A DNA stretch of 51,454 bases from Planctomycetota bacterium (GTDB lineage: Bacteria > Planctomycetota > Planctomycetia > Planctomycetales > Planctomycetaceae), in assembly GCA_027623235.1 (NCBI GenBank), contig JAQBVJ010000047.1, positions 1 to 51,454 of the forward strand. Reading direction: 5' to 3'. Made by a program: the position numbers and the translations under genes. A model generated the notes under the pieces. The model was not told the DNA's origin. It saw nothing but the letters and a program-made list of their open reading frames with translations, and did not search any database. Positions 19,173-28,584 of the stretch are shown here, in pieces; positions within the stretch are counted from its first letter, which is position 1, and each line of letters starts with the position of its first letter.

Positions 19173-20657
19173 TTACGAGAGAATCCCGCGAACGGGCTTG
19201 TGTTCCTCAACCCCCGTCAGCCGATAGTCGAGGCCCTGGAACTTGTACGACAGCCGCCGATGATCCATGCCGAGCAGATGCAGAATGGTCGCGTTGAGGT
19301 CGTGCACGTGAACTCCGAAGCGGTCTTTATCGACGATGTTGTAGCACCAGTCGTCGGTCTCGCCGTAAGTCAGGCCGCCTTTGATGCCGCCTCCGGCCAG
19401 CCAGATCGAGAAGCACCGCGGATGGTGGTCTCGCCCGAAGGTTGTCTCGTTGCCGCCTTGACGATAGACCGTTCGACCAAATTCGCCTCCCCAGACGACA
19501 AGAGTGTCTTCGAGCAGGCCGCGCTGCTTCAGGTCGAGCACCAGCGCGGCCGATCCCTGGTCGACTTCCTTCGCGATGATCGGGTGCCGCGACGGCAATC
19601 CCCCGTGGTGATCCCAGCCGCGGTGGTAAAGCTGGATGAATCGCACACCACGCTCGGCCAGTCGCCGCGCCAGCAAGCAGTTGGCCGCGTGACTGCCCGG
19701 CACCTTCGCATCGGGGCCGTAAAGCTCAAACGTGCTTTGCGGCTCGTCGGACGTGTCGGTGAGATCCGGAACCGACATCTGCATGCGGAATGCCATTTCG
19801 TAAGCAGCGATGCGGGTGTTGATTTCCGGGTCGCCGACGTCGTCTTTGCGGAGTTCGTTCAATTGAGAAATCGCATCGAGCAGCTTTCGTCTGTCTTCGC
19901 GATCGGCGCCGGTCGGATCGTTGAGGTACAGCACCGGGTCACCGGAGGATCGCAGTTTGACGCCCTGGTGATTTGACGGCAGAAACGCGCTGCCCCATAG
20001 ACGCGAGTAAACCGGCTGCGCCTGCGAGTCCGTATTCCGGTCGAGCAGCACGACGTACGAAGGCAGACTCTCGCTCTCACTGCCGAGCCCGTAGCTCACC
20101 CACGCGCCGAGACTTGGCCGGCCGGGCTGCTGGTGTCCGGTCTGAAAAAACGTGATCGCCGGGTCGTGGTTAATCGCCTCGGTGTACATCGAACGGACGA
20201 TGCAGATGTCGTCGGCGATTTTTCCGTGGTGAGGCAGCAGGTCGCTGATCCACTGACCTGACTCGCCGTGCTGGCGAAACGGCATGAACGATTTCGCCAC
20301 GGGAAATGATTTCTGCCCGGCGGTCATCCCGGTGAGCCGCTGGCCGCCGCGGATCGACTCGGGCAGTTCCTGACCGTTGAGCTTTTCCAGAGTCGGCTTG
20401 TAGTCCAGCGTGTCGATCTGCGACGGCGCACCGGACTGGCAGAGATAGATCACACGCTTCACTTTGGGCGGAAAATGCGTCGGCCCCGGTTCGCCCGGCG
20501 AATACCCCGGCCCGTTTCTCTGGGCGAGCGAAGGAGCGGCGGAAAGCAATTGCGGATTGAGCAGCGATGCCAGCGCCGCCGCGCCGATCCCGGCGCTACC
20601 TCGACCGAAAAAGTGTCGGCGATTGACCAGGAGGTTGGATTCGTGAATCGGGTCCAT
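19173..20657 (-). CDS. DUF1501 protein (Tat-exported), PSD1 partner
   Basis: This 494-residue protein begins with a twin-arginine leader (VNRRHFFGRGSAGIGAAALA). The DUF1501 domain belongs to the alkaline-phosphatase-like superfamily, with segments FPPKVKRVIYLCQSGAPSQID, MPFRQHGESGQWISDLLPHH, ERGVRFIQLYHRGWDHHG and VVWGGEFGRTVY. Planctomycetes carry many of these beside PSD1 cytochromes; the reaction is not established. It follows the PSD1 gene by 75 bp, a gap filled by a palindrome. The pairing predicts that both are exported and act together, perhaps on a polymer at the cell surface. Confidence 0.93.
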   Translation of the reverse strand: MDPIHESNLLVNRRHFFGRGSAGIGAAALASLLNPQLLSAAPSLAQRNGPGYSPGEPGPTHFPPKVKRVIYLCQSGAPSQIDTLDYKPTLEKLNGQELPESIRGGQRLTGMTAGQKSFPVAKSFMPFRQHGESGQWISDLLPHHGKIADDICIVRSMYTEAINHDPAITFFQTGHQQPGRPSLGAWVSYGLGSESESLPSYVVLLDRNTDSQAQPVYSRLWGSAFLPSNHQGVKLRSSGDPVLYLNDPTGADREDRRKLLDAISQLNELRKDDVGDPEINTRIAAYEMAFRMQMSVPDLTDTSDEPQSTFELYGPDAKVPGSHAANCLLARRLAERGVRFIQLYHRGWDHHGGLPSRHPIIAKEVDQGSAALVLDLKQRGLLEDTLVVWGGEFGRTVYRQGGNETTFGRDHHPRCFSIWLAGGGIKGGLTYGETDDWCYNIVDKDRFGVHVHDLNATILHLLGMDHRRLSYKFQGLDYRLTGVEEHKPVRGILS

Positions 20658-20693
20658 TGTCGTTCTCTCAACTCATCGAAAAGGCAGTTCTCG

Positions 20694-20725
20694 TTTAACC
20701 CGTGGCCGCAGGCCACGGGTTCAAC
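20694..20725. repeat. Palindrome, family D, copy 1
   Basis: The bases ttaacccgtggcc and ggccacgggttcaa flank a 3-base loop, giving a near-perfect hairpin of about 32 bp between the PSD1 and DUF1501 genes. The same cccgtggcc core recurs inside a coding gene at 38591-38660. Confidence 0.85.
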
Positions 20726-20732
20726 ATCACGG

Positions 20733-23700
20733 TCACGGCTTTGTCACAAACTCACTCAGGTTGAACATCACTCGGCCGATCGTCGTCCACGCGGCAAGCT
20801 CAGCCGGATCGAGGTCCACGTCCCGGGGAGAGTCTCCGACCCCAACAATCTGAGCCGCGGCCGAAGCATCGTCGCGATACTGCTTCAGCCGATTATCGAG
20901 AAGACCTGTGAGCACAGTCAGTTCGCGATCAGTCGGCGGCCGCGCGCAGCACAGCCGAAATCCATACTCGATTCGCTTCTGATTGGTCGACCCGCCCTCC
21001 GTCAGCATGCGCCGTCCGAGCCGGCGCGCCGCTTCAACGAACTGCGGGTCGTGAAGCATCACGAACGCCTGGAGCGGCGTGTTCGTGCGCGAGCGGCGGA
21101 CGATGCAGAACTCACGTTCGGGCGCGTCGAACGCGGCCATCGACGGCGGCGGCACAGTTCGCTTCCAGAATGTGTACACGCTGCGGCGGTACAGGGCGTC
21201 GCCCGAATCCTGTTTGTACGTTCGCGAGTACCCGGGCCGATTGTTGATCTCCTGCCACAGGCCGGAGGGGTGATACGGAAACGCGCTTGGTCCGCCGATC
21301 TGCGAACTCAACAGTCCGCTGGCGGACAAGGCACTGTCGCGAATCGTCTCTGCATCCAGCCGCAGTCGAGGCCCGCGGGCGAGCAGTCGGTTCTCCGGAT
21401 CCCGTTCCAGAAATTCCGGCGTGATCCGCGACGTCTGTCGATACGTCGCCGACAGAACGATCTGCTTGAGCAGCCCTTTGGTGTTCCAACCAGACTCGAC
21501 AAAATCGACGGCCAGCCAGTCGAGCAGTTCCGGATGGCTCGGCCACTCGCCCTGCGACCCGAAATCTTCAGCCGACTTCACGATGCCGACCCCGAACAGC
21601 AACTGCCAGAACCGATTGACCGCGACTCGCGCGGTGAGCGGATGGCCGGGCATCGTCATCCATCGGGCGAGACCAAGACGGTTTCGTGGAAAACCGTCAG
21701 GCATCGCCGGCAACGCCGCCGGAGTGCCGGGCTCAACTTCGTCACGCGGCTTGTCGTACTCGCCACGAAACAGCACGCGGGTTTTTCGTGGGGTCGGCAT
21801 CTCGGCCATGACCATCGTCGCCGGAACGTTTGAGGAGGCCGCAAGACGCGCGCGAAGTGAAAGGACACTCGCAATCGCCGCCTGGAGGTCTGAATCTCCG
21901 AACCGACTGGCAAGGTACTCGTTGAGACGAAGCGACTGCTCGACCGTCCGCCTCGCTGCGTCGAATTTCAGCATTGCCGCAATGTCCGCCGGCACGACCT
22001 GCACCGGCTGGCTGGCCAGCGAGATGCGAAACCGTCCGATGTGATGGCTGCCTCCGTAGCGGTGGTGCATCTGCACGCGAAGCTTTTTGACGGTCTCGGG
22101 CGAGATCGGCTTCTCAGGAGTAAAGACAGCCGTGCGGTTTTCGAATTTCGTGTTGCCGTCAACCGCCCAGCCGGACTGATCGATGGTTCCATCAATCGTT
22201 TTTGCGATGCCGTAATTGTTCTGCGAGTAATCCGCCTCGGCCTTCGCGATTTTCACGTTTGTGAAGTCGGTCGAGTCGGCTCCCGCCACCGCGATCTGAA
22301 ATTCGCTGAGGACGAAGTTGCCGTTGAATCCGCGGCCCGTGCTGTTGCTGACAAAGGACGGATCGGTGAGAGCTTCCAGCCGGATCGCGTGCACGGGCGA
22401 GTCGCACTTCAAAATCAGCTCGTAAGTTTCCGTCACGGGATTCTTGCCGGTCGCCAGAATGCTCTGATCCGGCTGGACGGTCAGCGTCGCTCCGCCAAGT
22501 GACTTTCGCTCCTGGGGGACAACGACGGCCCACTGGTTGGCGACTGTCTCGGTGAGTTCCTGCTCGCGTTTTGAAAGCTGCTCGCCGTTCTTGTCCCAGA
22601 GTTTCCTGAACGTCGATTCGGCTGTCGCGAGTTCGTCCCGCATTTTCTTTGACTGAGCAGTCTGCAGTGGCGAGTCGACTTTGAGTTTCGGATCGAAGCC
22701 GTTGAGACCTCGCTCCGGCACGTTGTTGAAGAACGAAAAGAACGAGTAGAACTCGGGCTGCGAAATCGGATCGTACTTGTGATCGTGGCAGCGGCAGCAG
22801 GTCATGGTGAGGCCAAGCCAGACCGTCGACGTTGTGACGACCCGGTCGACGACGTACTCCGTCCGGTATTCCTCGTCGACGACTCCGCCCTCAATCGTGA
22901 TCGGGTGGTTTCGGTGAAACGCCGTCGCCAGCCGCTGCTGATCCGTCGCGCCGGGGAGCAGATCGCCCGCCAGTTGCTCGACCGTAAACTGGTCAAACGG
23001 CATGTTCGAATTCAGCGCGTGGATAACCCAGTCACGCCACACCCACTGCTCGCGTTCGAGGTCGTACTGATAGCCGTTCGTGTCGGCATAGCGGGCCGCG
23101 TCGAGCCAGTGCCGCGACATGTGTTCGCCAAATCGCTCTGATTTCAAAAGACGGTCGACGACTTTCTCGAACGCGTTTTCGGACGTGTCCCGGACGAACG
23201 CATTGACATCCTGAATTGTCGGTGGGAGGCCGGTCAGATCGAGCGACACCCGGCGGATCCACACGTAGCGGTCTGCCTCGCGCGAGGGCCTCAGCTTTTC
23301 CGCATCGAGCCGCGCGAGAACGAATCGGTCAATCGGGCTGCGAGGCCAAGCGGGATCACTGACGCTCGGCAAGCCCGACTTTTCTGGAGGGATGAACGAC
23401 CAGTGGCCCTCGTACTTTGCCCCTTCCGCAATCCACCGTCGCATCAGTGCGATTTCTTCCGCGTTGAGTTCCTTGCCCGAATCGCGTGGCGGCATTCTCG
23501 TCTCGTCATCTTCGCTGGTGATTCGCGAAATCAGTTCGCTCTGGTCCGGCTTGCCCGCAACGATCGCGTGCTCGACCGCGCTGGCTTCGACGTCAAGCCT
23601 CAATTTCGCTTTCCGCTGTTTCTCATCCGGCCCGTGACAGGAGAGGCACTTTTCGGAAAGAATCGGGCGAATGTCACGGTTGAACCGAACGGGCTCATCT

Positions 23701-23762
23701 GCCGCGCCGATTGCGACAAGTGCCAGCCACAGAGTCACTGAGAAAAGAGTTGCGTTCTGCAT
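20733..23762 (-). CDS. PSD1 protein: planctomycete cytochrome c, DUF1549 and DUF1553
   Basis: This 1009-residue secreted protein has a signal peptide (MQNATLFSVTLWLALVAIGAA). The PSCyt1 haem-binding block is FNRDIRPILSEKCLSCHGPD, a C-x-x-C-H site near residue 40, and is followed by KAKLRLD and the DDETRMPPRDSGKELNAEEI block. DUF1549 (about 140-350) includes SPIDRFVLARLDAEKL, VDRLLKSERFGEHMSRHWLD and CCRCHDHKYDPISQPEFYS, a second C-x-x-C-H. DUF1553 is near the C-terminus, with GLARWMTMPGHPLTARVAVN and CIVRRSRTNTPLQAFVMLHD. The middle resembles a carbohydrate-binding F5/8-type domain. A periplasmic electron-carrying role is likely but unproven. It is first in the minus-strand run to 14690. Confidence 0.95.
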   Translation of the reverse strand: MQNATLFSVTLWLALVAIGAADEPVRFNRDIRPILSEKCLSCHGPDEKQRKAKLRLDVEASAVEHAIVAGKPDQSELISRITSEDDETRMPPRDSGKELNAEEIALMRRWIAEGAKYEGHWSFIPPEKSGLPSVSDPAWPRSPIDRFVLARLDAEKLRPSREADRYVWIRRVSLDLTGLPPTIQDVNAFVRDTSENAFEKVVDRLLKSERFGEHMSRHWLDAARYADTNGYQYDLEREQWVWRDWVIHALNSNMPFDQFTVEQLAGDLLPGATDQQRLATAFHRNHPITIEGGVVDEEYRTEYVVDRVVTTSTVWLGLTMTCCRCHDHKYDPISQPEFYSFFSFFNNVPERGLNGFDPKLKVDSPLQTAQSKKMRDELATAESTFRKLWDKNGEQLSKREQELTETVANQWAVVVPQERKSLGGATLTVQPDQSILATGKNPVTETYELILKCDSPVHAIRLEALTDPSFVSNSTGRGFNGNFVLSEFQIAVAGADSTDFTNVKIAKAEADYSQNNYGIAKTIDGTIDQSGWAVDGNTKFENRTAVFTPEKPISPETVKKLRVQMHHRYGGSHHIGRFRISLASQPVQVVPADIAAMLKFDAARRTVEQSLRLNEYLASRFGDSDLQAAIASVLSLRARLAASSNVPATMVMAEMPTPRKTRVLFRGEYDKPRDEVEPGTPAALPAMPDGFPRNRLGLARWMTMPGHPLTARVAVNRFWQLLFGVGIVKSAEDFGSQGEWPSHPELLDWLAVDFVESGWNTKGLLKQIVLSATYRQTSRITPEFLERDPENRLLARGPRLRLDAETIRDSALSASGLLSSQIGGPSAFPYHPSGLWQEINNRPGYSRTYKQDSGDALYRRSVYTFWKRTVPPPSMAAFDAPEREFCIVRRSRTNTPLQAFVMLHDPQFVEAARRLGRRMLTEGGSTNQKRIEYGFRLCCARPPTDRELTVLTGLLDNRLKQYRDDASAAAQIVGVGDSPRDVDLDPAELAAWTTIGRVMFNLSEFVTKP

Positions 23763-24050
23763 TCAGCGTTCCTCTTTGTCCGTACCGCGAAGGACGATCG
23801 TAACCGGGAGGCGAGGCTCCCGCTGTAAACAGGAATGTCGTGCTCGGTCAAAGTTGAAGTGTCGGGTAGCCACCGTCGCCAGACGGTGGGACGTCACTGA
23901 AATTCGACGCTCTGGCAAACGTGGTTACTCTGAGTGTTTGGTCAGACTCAGCAGTCTCTAATGAAAACGGCGATGAGCAACCCACAAAAGAGTTTCATGG
24001 TCCGGCCCACGCCTCTGGAATTGAAAACTCACAGCCTCGAAACGCGAAAA

Positions 24051-24710
24051 CTACGAAAGTAGTTCCAGAGTCTGCCACAGACTGGGATCGTTCGTCACGG
24101 GAAACGCGCTGTCGACCGTCAGGTAATGCTGTCCGAGTTCCGAGTCGTGCAGCATGCAGTAGAAGCCAAGTCGAGGGCTGATTTCCGGGTCGAACCCGTT
24201 CAGCGTGTCTCCGGGCAGCCAGACCTCAAGCCGATATCCATCAGCGAGCGTTTCGGACTTCGCGGTAAACCGCTCGGAAGGAAACGTCGGCGCGTCGTCA
24301 GCCGCTCGCCCGATGGGAAGCTGTTGGACGATCGGATCGGCACCGTCCTTGCCGCCCCCGTTCGGGAGCAGACAGAACTGATGGCAGAAACGGTTGGCTC
24401 GGTGAATTGTCTGCGTGTTCCGGGTGTCGATCCAGATTTGAAAACCATCCGTCGCGTCCGGCAGATCGGGATTCGAAACGGGCGGATGCTGCCTGCCAGA
24501 GACGCGAATCTCCACTCCCAGGCCCGCTTCGTTCCAGGCGACTCGCAGATCGACCGGCGGCGAGGCGTCACTCAGCTCCGCGCCCGGCCAGTGGATCCGA
24601 CATTCTTCACCGAGATTGAGCAGACGTTTGCCGCGACGCGGGATCACATCGACGCAGGGAACCGGCATCGAGAATCGAAAGGCAAAAGCGGGAGGGATGA
24701 CGTCGTTCAT
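24051..24710 (-). CDS. CBM9-like (DOMON-type) sugar-binding domain protein
   Basis: This 219-residue single-domain protein has no clear signal peptide. The order of segments, VDLRVAWNEAGLGVEIRVSG, DGFQIWIDTRNTQTIHRANR, GYRLEVWLPGDTLNGFDPE and PRLGFYCMLHDSELGQHYLT, follows the family-9 carbohydrate-binding-like beta-sandwich often seen as 'DUF' proteins in planctomycetes. Binding to a sugar or cofactor is inferred from fold only. It lies 90 bp downstream of the enolase gene on the same strand and could be cotranscribed, but no functional link is obvious. Confidence 0.6.
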   Translation of the reverse strand: MNDVIPPAFAFRFSMPVPCVDVIPRRGKRLLNLGEECRIHWPGAELSDASPPVDLRVAWNEAGLGVEIRVSGRQHPPVSNPDLPDATDGFQIWIDTRNTQTIHRANRFCHQFCLLPNGGGKDGADPIVQQLPIGRAADDAPTFPSERFTAKSETLADGYRLEVWLPGDTLNGFDPEISPRLGFYCMLHDSELGQHYLTVDSAFPVTNDPSLWQTLELLS

Positions 24711-24800
24711 GAAGATTCCACGTCTCTTCGCAGCTTGTGACGAAGACTCAAAAGCGCGGCCGTTGACCAGAAGGAACGGCCGCAGAAAACTCGACGCCGA

Positions 24801-26153
24801 TTAACGTGCAAGCGATTCGAAAATTGCTCCGCCACAGTAGGGATAATTTTCCTCGGCCAGTCTCAGCAGTTGATTGTACTTGGCGAGGCGTTCGCTCCTC
24901 GCGACGGAGCCGACCTTGAATTGCCCGGCTCCCGTTGCGACGACCAGGTCCGCGATCGTTGTGTCTTCGGTCTCACCACTGCGGGCCGAAACGACCGGCC
25001 AGTAACCATTGTCGATCGCCAGGCGAAGCGTCGTGAGCGTTTCGCTGAGCGATCCGATCTGGTTCAGCTTGATGAGCACGCTGTTGCCGGCCGCGGACTC
25101 AATGCCCTGCTTCAGCCTCGCCGGGTTTGTGACGAACAGGTCGTCACCGATCAGTTGCACGCGGTCGCCCAGCCGTCTCGTCAGCTCCTGCCAGCCGTCC
25201 CAGTCGTCTTCGGCGAGCCCGTCTTCGATGCTGATGATGGGGTAGCGATCAACCCAGTCCTCAAGCAGATCGACCACCTGGGCCGAGGTCAGTTGCTCAT
25301 CGCCGGTCGCGGCGAGCCGGTACGATCCGTTCGAATAGAAATGTGTGCTGGCGACGTCGAGGCCGATGCAGACGTCGTCTCCCGGTCGAAGCCCGGCGGC
25401 CTCGATCGCGCTGACGACGAACGACAGTGCCTCTTCGTTTGAGCCAAGCTTCGGGCCGTAACCACCCTCGTCGCCGACGAGAATCCCTTCGTGTCCCGCT
25501 TCTGTAAGTAGTCGCGAGACGCGGTTGTAGACCTCGACAATCCACTCGAAGGCCTGGGGATACGACGTAGCCCCGACTGGCAGGATGAGGTAATCCTGAA
25601 AGTCGAGATTGCCGCCCGCGTGCAGCCCGCCGGAAATCATGTTGACCATCGGCAAGGGCAGTGATGGTTCATGACCGAGCCGCGCCGTCCGGACTGAGGC
25701 CTCGCCGGATGCCGCCTGCGCATCGATTCTCGACCAGACCTCACGGAACTGAGCAACCGGCGAGACGCCTTTCGCTTCGGCGGCTGCGTAGGCCGCCGCG
25801 AGGGACACGCCAAGAATCGCGTTGGCTCCGAGCCGCGATTTGTTTTCCGTTCCGTCGAGTTCGATCATCGCCGCGTCGAGGCTCGCCTGGTCATCGGCGT
25901 TCTGCCCGACCAGAGCGGTCGCGATTTCCGAGCGGACATTTTCGACGGCCGTGCGAACTCCGAGTCCACTGAGCCGCGCAGGGTCGCCGTCTCGAAGTTC
26001 GAGTGCCTCAAAGTGGCCGGTGCTCGCGCCGCTGGGCACGATCGCGCGCCCAGGCCGCGCACCCGCGCAGGTGACTTCGACTTCGACCGTCGGCCGGCCT
26101 CGACTGTCGAAGACCTCGCGGGCGTGAATCCGTTCAATGGTGGTGTCTGGCAT
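24801..26153 (-). CDS. eno: Enolase-family protein with altered active-site residues
   Basis: This 450-residue member of the enolase family would interconvert 2-phosphoglycerate and phosphoenolpyruvate. Recognisable blocks are IHAREVFDSRGRPTVEVEV, the loop PSGASTGHFEALELRDGD, VNMISGGLHAGGNLDFQDY, LVGDEGGYGPKLGSNEEAL, ISIEDGLAEDDWDGW, VLIKLNQIGSLSETL and RSERLAKYNQLLRLAEE. Two positions differ from typical enolases. The Glu of the QEF motif (yeast E168) is Asp in FQDYL (codon at 25593-25595). The His of SHRSGETED (yeast H373) is Ala in SARSGETED (codon at 24983-24985). The Mg-ligand and Lys345 equivalents look intact. It may be a divergent enolase subgroup or a paralogue with altered activity. 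ATG at 26153 fits the family start better than 26168. Confidence 0.85.
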   Translation of the reverse strand: MPDTTIERIHAREVFDSRGRPTVEVEVTCAGARPGRAIVPSGASTGHFEALELRDGDPARLSGLGVRTAVENVRSEIATALVGQNADDQASLDAAMIELDGTENKSRLGANAILGVSLAAAYAAAEAKGVSPVAQFREVWSRIDAQAASGEASVRTARLGHEPSLPLPMVNMISGGLHAGGNLDFQDYLILPVGATSYPQAFEWIVEVYNRVSRLLTEAGHEGILVGDEGGYGPKLGSNEEALSFVVSAIEAAGLRPGDDVCIGLDVASTHFYSNGSYRLAATGDEQLTSAQVVDLLEDWVDRYPIISIEDGLAEDDWDGWQELTRRLGDRVQLIGDDLFVTNPARLKQGIESAAGNSVLIKLNQIGSLSETLTTLRLAIDNGYWPVVSARSGETEDTTIADLVVATGAGQFKVGSVARSERLAKYNQLLRLAEENYPYCGGAIFESLAR

Positions 26154-26164
26154 CGCTGGTCGTG

Positions 26165-26905
26165 TCACTCGGGTTTCGCGAATTCGGCGTCGTCGGCTTT
26201 CTCGGGGAATTCGACCTTCGTCATTTTCCCTTCGACATACAACTTGCCGTCGCGAGTCATCTTCTGAGTCATCGAAACCTGCACACCCTCGACCTCTTTG
26301 TAGCCAAGATGGACGATCGCATCGACAACTTCCTTGCCGCCCAGTTCTTCGGGAGCGACGACGTAGGAAGTCCGTTTCAGCAGACCCGTCTTGCGGCTGA
26401 AGTAGAGCTGTGTCTGACGCTGACCTTCCACATTGACGTTGATGCCGTCGCAGGCTTCTCCTTCGATTTCCTCTTCACCCGCCAGGGACAGCTTGAATTT
26501 CTCATTCGGCTTCGCGAGCGGAATCAGCGAGGCGACGTGCTGGCAGTGCGCCTCAAGCTTCGACTCCTTGATCTGTGCGCCCGTCAGCGGCGTGACGACA
26601 TCCTGAGCTTTCATCCAGCCCTGATCGCCGTCTCGAACAATCAGAAACGCGTTCTGGATTTCAAAACGTGTGCGGTTCGGCATCGCCATGTAGTAGCGGC
26701 CCGTGTAGGGCAGGGCCTCGCCCATTCCGTAATACGAGCCTTCCTCTTCCATCAGCATGACGCGCGTTTTGTTGAGCGCCTTTTTTCCGCCCAGGGATTT
26801 GATGGCCCGGTCGATGAGTTTTCGGGCACCGGCGTCTGCCTCATCGGCAAAAGTCGGGGCAGTCACTGCCAGACACAGAACGAGCACAGTCAGGGAACGC
26901 AGCAT
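26165..26905 (-). CDS. Secreted LolA-like protein of unknown function
   Basis: This 246-residue protein has a signal peptide (MLRSLTVLVLCLAVTAPTFA). The rest has the beta-rich pattern of LolA-like outer-membrane-lipoprotein carrier relatives: ALNKTRVMLMEEEGSYYGMG, GRYYMAMPNRTRFEIQNAFL, VRDGDQGWMKAQDV, TGLLKRTSYVVAP and VHLGYKEVEGVQVSMTQKM. Planctomycetes have many such secreted proteins with no assigned role, and I know no direct evidence for lipoprotein transport by this group. The gene ends 12 bp before the preferred enolase start at 26153, so the two are likely cotranscribed. Confidence 0.75.
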   Translation of the reverse strand: MLRSLTVLVLCLAVTAPTFADEADAGARKLIDRAIKSLGGKKALNKTRVMLMEEEGSYYGMGEALPYTGRYYMAMPNRTRFEIQNAFLIVRDGDQGWMKAQDVVTPLTGAQIKESKLEAHCQHVASLIPLAKPNEKFKLSLAGEEEIEGEACDGINVNVEGQRQTQLYFSRKTGLLKRTSYVVAPEELGGKEVVDAIVHLGYKEVEGVQVSMTQKMTRDGKLYVEGKMTKVEFPEKADDAEFAKPE

Positions 26906-26972
26906 GGTGAGCCTCCATAAGTCGTTGAAGTGGTCTTATCCGGGATGTCAATCGGGCAATTCTCTGAGAATG

Positions 26973-28310
26973 TCAGCCGACAAGTTTCTCAATGACCTGG
27001 GCTTCGAAATCGGCAATACGGATCGGGCGGCCGACGTTGGACATGTTCTGTTTCAACGGGTCGATGCCGAGCGATTTACAAACGGTTGCGATCAAATCGG
27101 GCGTTGTCACGGGGGCGTCTTTGACCTTCATGCCGTCTTCGGTCGAGCTGCCGTAAACCTGGCCGCCTTTGACTCCGCCGCCGCCGAGCACGGCGCTCCA
27201 CGCGGCCGGGAAGTGGTCGCGGCCCTGGTTGTCATTGATGTTCGGCGTCCGACCAAATTCGCCCATCCAGACGATGGTTGTTGATTCGAGCAGGCCTCGA
27301 TCTTTCAGGTCTTCCATCAGAGTCGACCAGCCTGAATCGAGTGCTGCCGAGAGCGCTTTGACTCTGTCGAAATTGCCCTGGTGAGTGTCCCAGCCGAGCC
27401 CGGCGCCGTCGGCTCCGGGGGCATTGCTGAGCGAAACTTCGATGAACGGAACGCCCTGCTCGACGAGCCGTCGCGCGAGCAGGCAGCCCTGACCGAACTG
27501 GTTCATGCCGTACCGCTCACGGAGTTCCACCGGTTCGGTCTCGACGGAAAACGCGTTGCTCGCGCCGGACTTCATCATCCGCACCGCCTGCAGGTACGCC
27601 TGCTGATGACTCTGGCCGGTGACTCCGGGGCGGTTTGCGACGAAGTCGTCTTCCAGATGTTTCAGCAGGTCGAGCCGCGTGTCGGCCTGCGTTGCCTCGA
27701 CACCTTCCGGCAGGTCGAGATTGCGGACGCGGAGTGTCGTCGCAACGTCCTGTCCCTCGCGGACGCGGGCTCCCTCGCCGACGATCAGCGGGGCGTATTT
27801 CGGACCGAGGAATCCGGAACTGTACGCGGCCGGGCTGAGGAAGCGGTTCGGCGCGACGCTGATGAAGCTCGGCAGTTCGAGGTCACTGTGTCCGAGTTCT
27901 CGACTCACCAGCGAACCCAGCGTCGGGTAATGAATCGGGCCCTGCGGCAGATAGCCGGTCCGCATCAGATAAGTGGCTCGCTGATGGTCGCCTTCCGTCG
28001 TGCTCATCGAGCGGACGATGGCGAGGTGCTCCATCTGCTTTGCGAGTTTCGGCAGGTGCTCGCTGATCTGAATTCCGGGCACGGACGTGTCGATCGGTTT
28101 GAAGCTGCCGCCGTTCTTGTGGCCGGGCTTCATATCGAACGTGTCGGTTTGAGGTGGTCCTCCGGGCATCCAGAGCAGGATGCAGGAGCGTTTTCGTTTC
28201 GGGTCGGCAGCAGTCTCAGTGGCGAGAGTCTGCATCCAGCCCGAAGCTGAACAGCTAACGGTTGCAAACGTGGAAAGTTTCAGCCAGTCGCGTCGGGTGA
28301 GGCGTGCCAT
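26973..28310 (-). CDS. DUF1501 protein (Tat-exported), second copy
   Basis: This 445-residue protein has a twin-arginine leader (MARLTRRDWLKLSTFATVSC). DUF1501 blocks are CILLWMPGGPPQTDTFDMKP, LPKLAKQMEHLAIVRSMSTT, LVEQGVPFIEVSLSNAPG and TIVWMGEFGRTPNINDNQGR. I place the start at 28310 because the in-frame extension to 28463 is translated from palindromic repeat DNA and precedes the Tat motif. It is not next to a PSD1 gene, so its partner lies elsewhere or it acts alone. Identity with the copy at 19173 is modest, so they are not a recent duplication. Confidence 0.92.
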   Translation of the reverse strand: MARLTRRDWLKLSTFATVSCSASGWMQTLATETAADPKRKRSCILLWMPGGPPQTDTFDMKPGHKNGGSFKPIDTSVPGIQISEHLPKLAKQMEHLAIVRSMSTTEGDHQRATYLMRTGYLPQGPIHYPTLGSLVSRELGHSDLELPSFISVAPNRFLSPAAYSSGFLGPKYAPLIVGEGARVREGQDVATTLRVRNLDLPEGVEATQADTRLDLLKHLEDDFVANRPGVTGQSHQQAYLQAVRMMKSGASNAFSVETEPVELRERYGMNQFGQGCLLARRLVEQGVPFIEVSLSNAPGADGAGLGWDTHQGNFDRVKALSAALDSGWSTLMEDLKDRGLLESTTIVWMGEFGRTPNINDNQGRDHFPAAWSAVLGGGGVKGGQVYGSSTEDGMKVKDAPVTTPDLIATVCKSLGIDPLKQNMSNVGRPIRIADFEAQVIEKLVG

Positions 28311-28440
28311 GTCGCCGTTTCTGCCGGGAGTGCGTGCTTGAGCCGCGGGGAAAGTCACGCGGCACGGGATACTGTAATCGGAGGGGCGGGCGACGACGAC
28401 CAGAACTGCAGATTCGTTCGAGACGAGTTCGAGTAGAAAT

Positions 28441-28509
28441 AGCGGAGCGAGCCGCCCGGTCATCCGCGCCGGAACGTGCGGTCGACCGGACGGCTTGCGC
28501 CGTTCCGCT
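28441..28509. repeat. Palindromic element, family C, copy 1
   Basis: The arm agcggagcgagccgcccggt (from 28441) is mirrored by accggacggcttgcgccgtt with tccgct (ending 28509), making a 69-bp imperfect palindrome upstream of the DUF1501 gene. Related copies are at 43266-43377, and a half copy is at about 35449-35470. Confidence 0.85.
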
Positions 28510-28522
28510 ACTCAGGCGACCG

Positions 28523-28555
28523 AAAAAAAAAGCCCGCTCCTGAATGGAGCGGGCT
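28523..28555 (-). terminator. Rho-independent terminator of the YTV gene
   Basis: A perfect 10-bp stem (agcccgctcc/ggagcgggct) with loop tgaat at 28531-28555 is followed, on the minus strand, by a run of eight Ts (28523-28530). It lies 30 bp past the YTV stop. Confidence 0.93.
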
Positions 28556-28584
28556 TCGGTCGGTTTCTTTACCGGGCGAGTCAG

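Noticed and set aside
20475..21833. Plus-strand open frame of 452 codons opposite the PSD1 and DUF1501 genes
   Set aside because: Antisense shadow; composition is Arg/Ser-rich and no motif is visible.
28311..28463. N-terminal extension of the DUF1501 protein at 26973
   Set aside because: It precedes the Tat leader and is partly repeat DNA.
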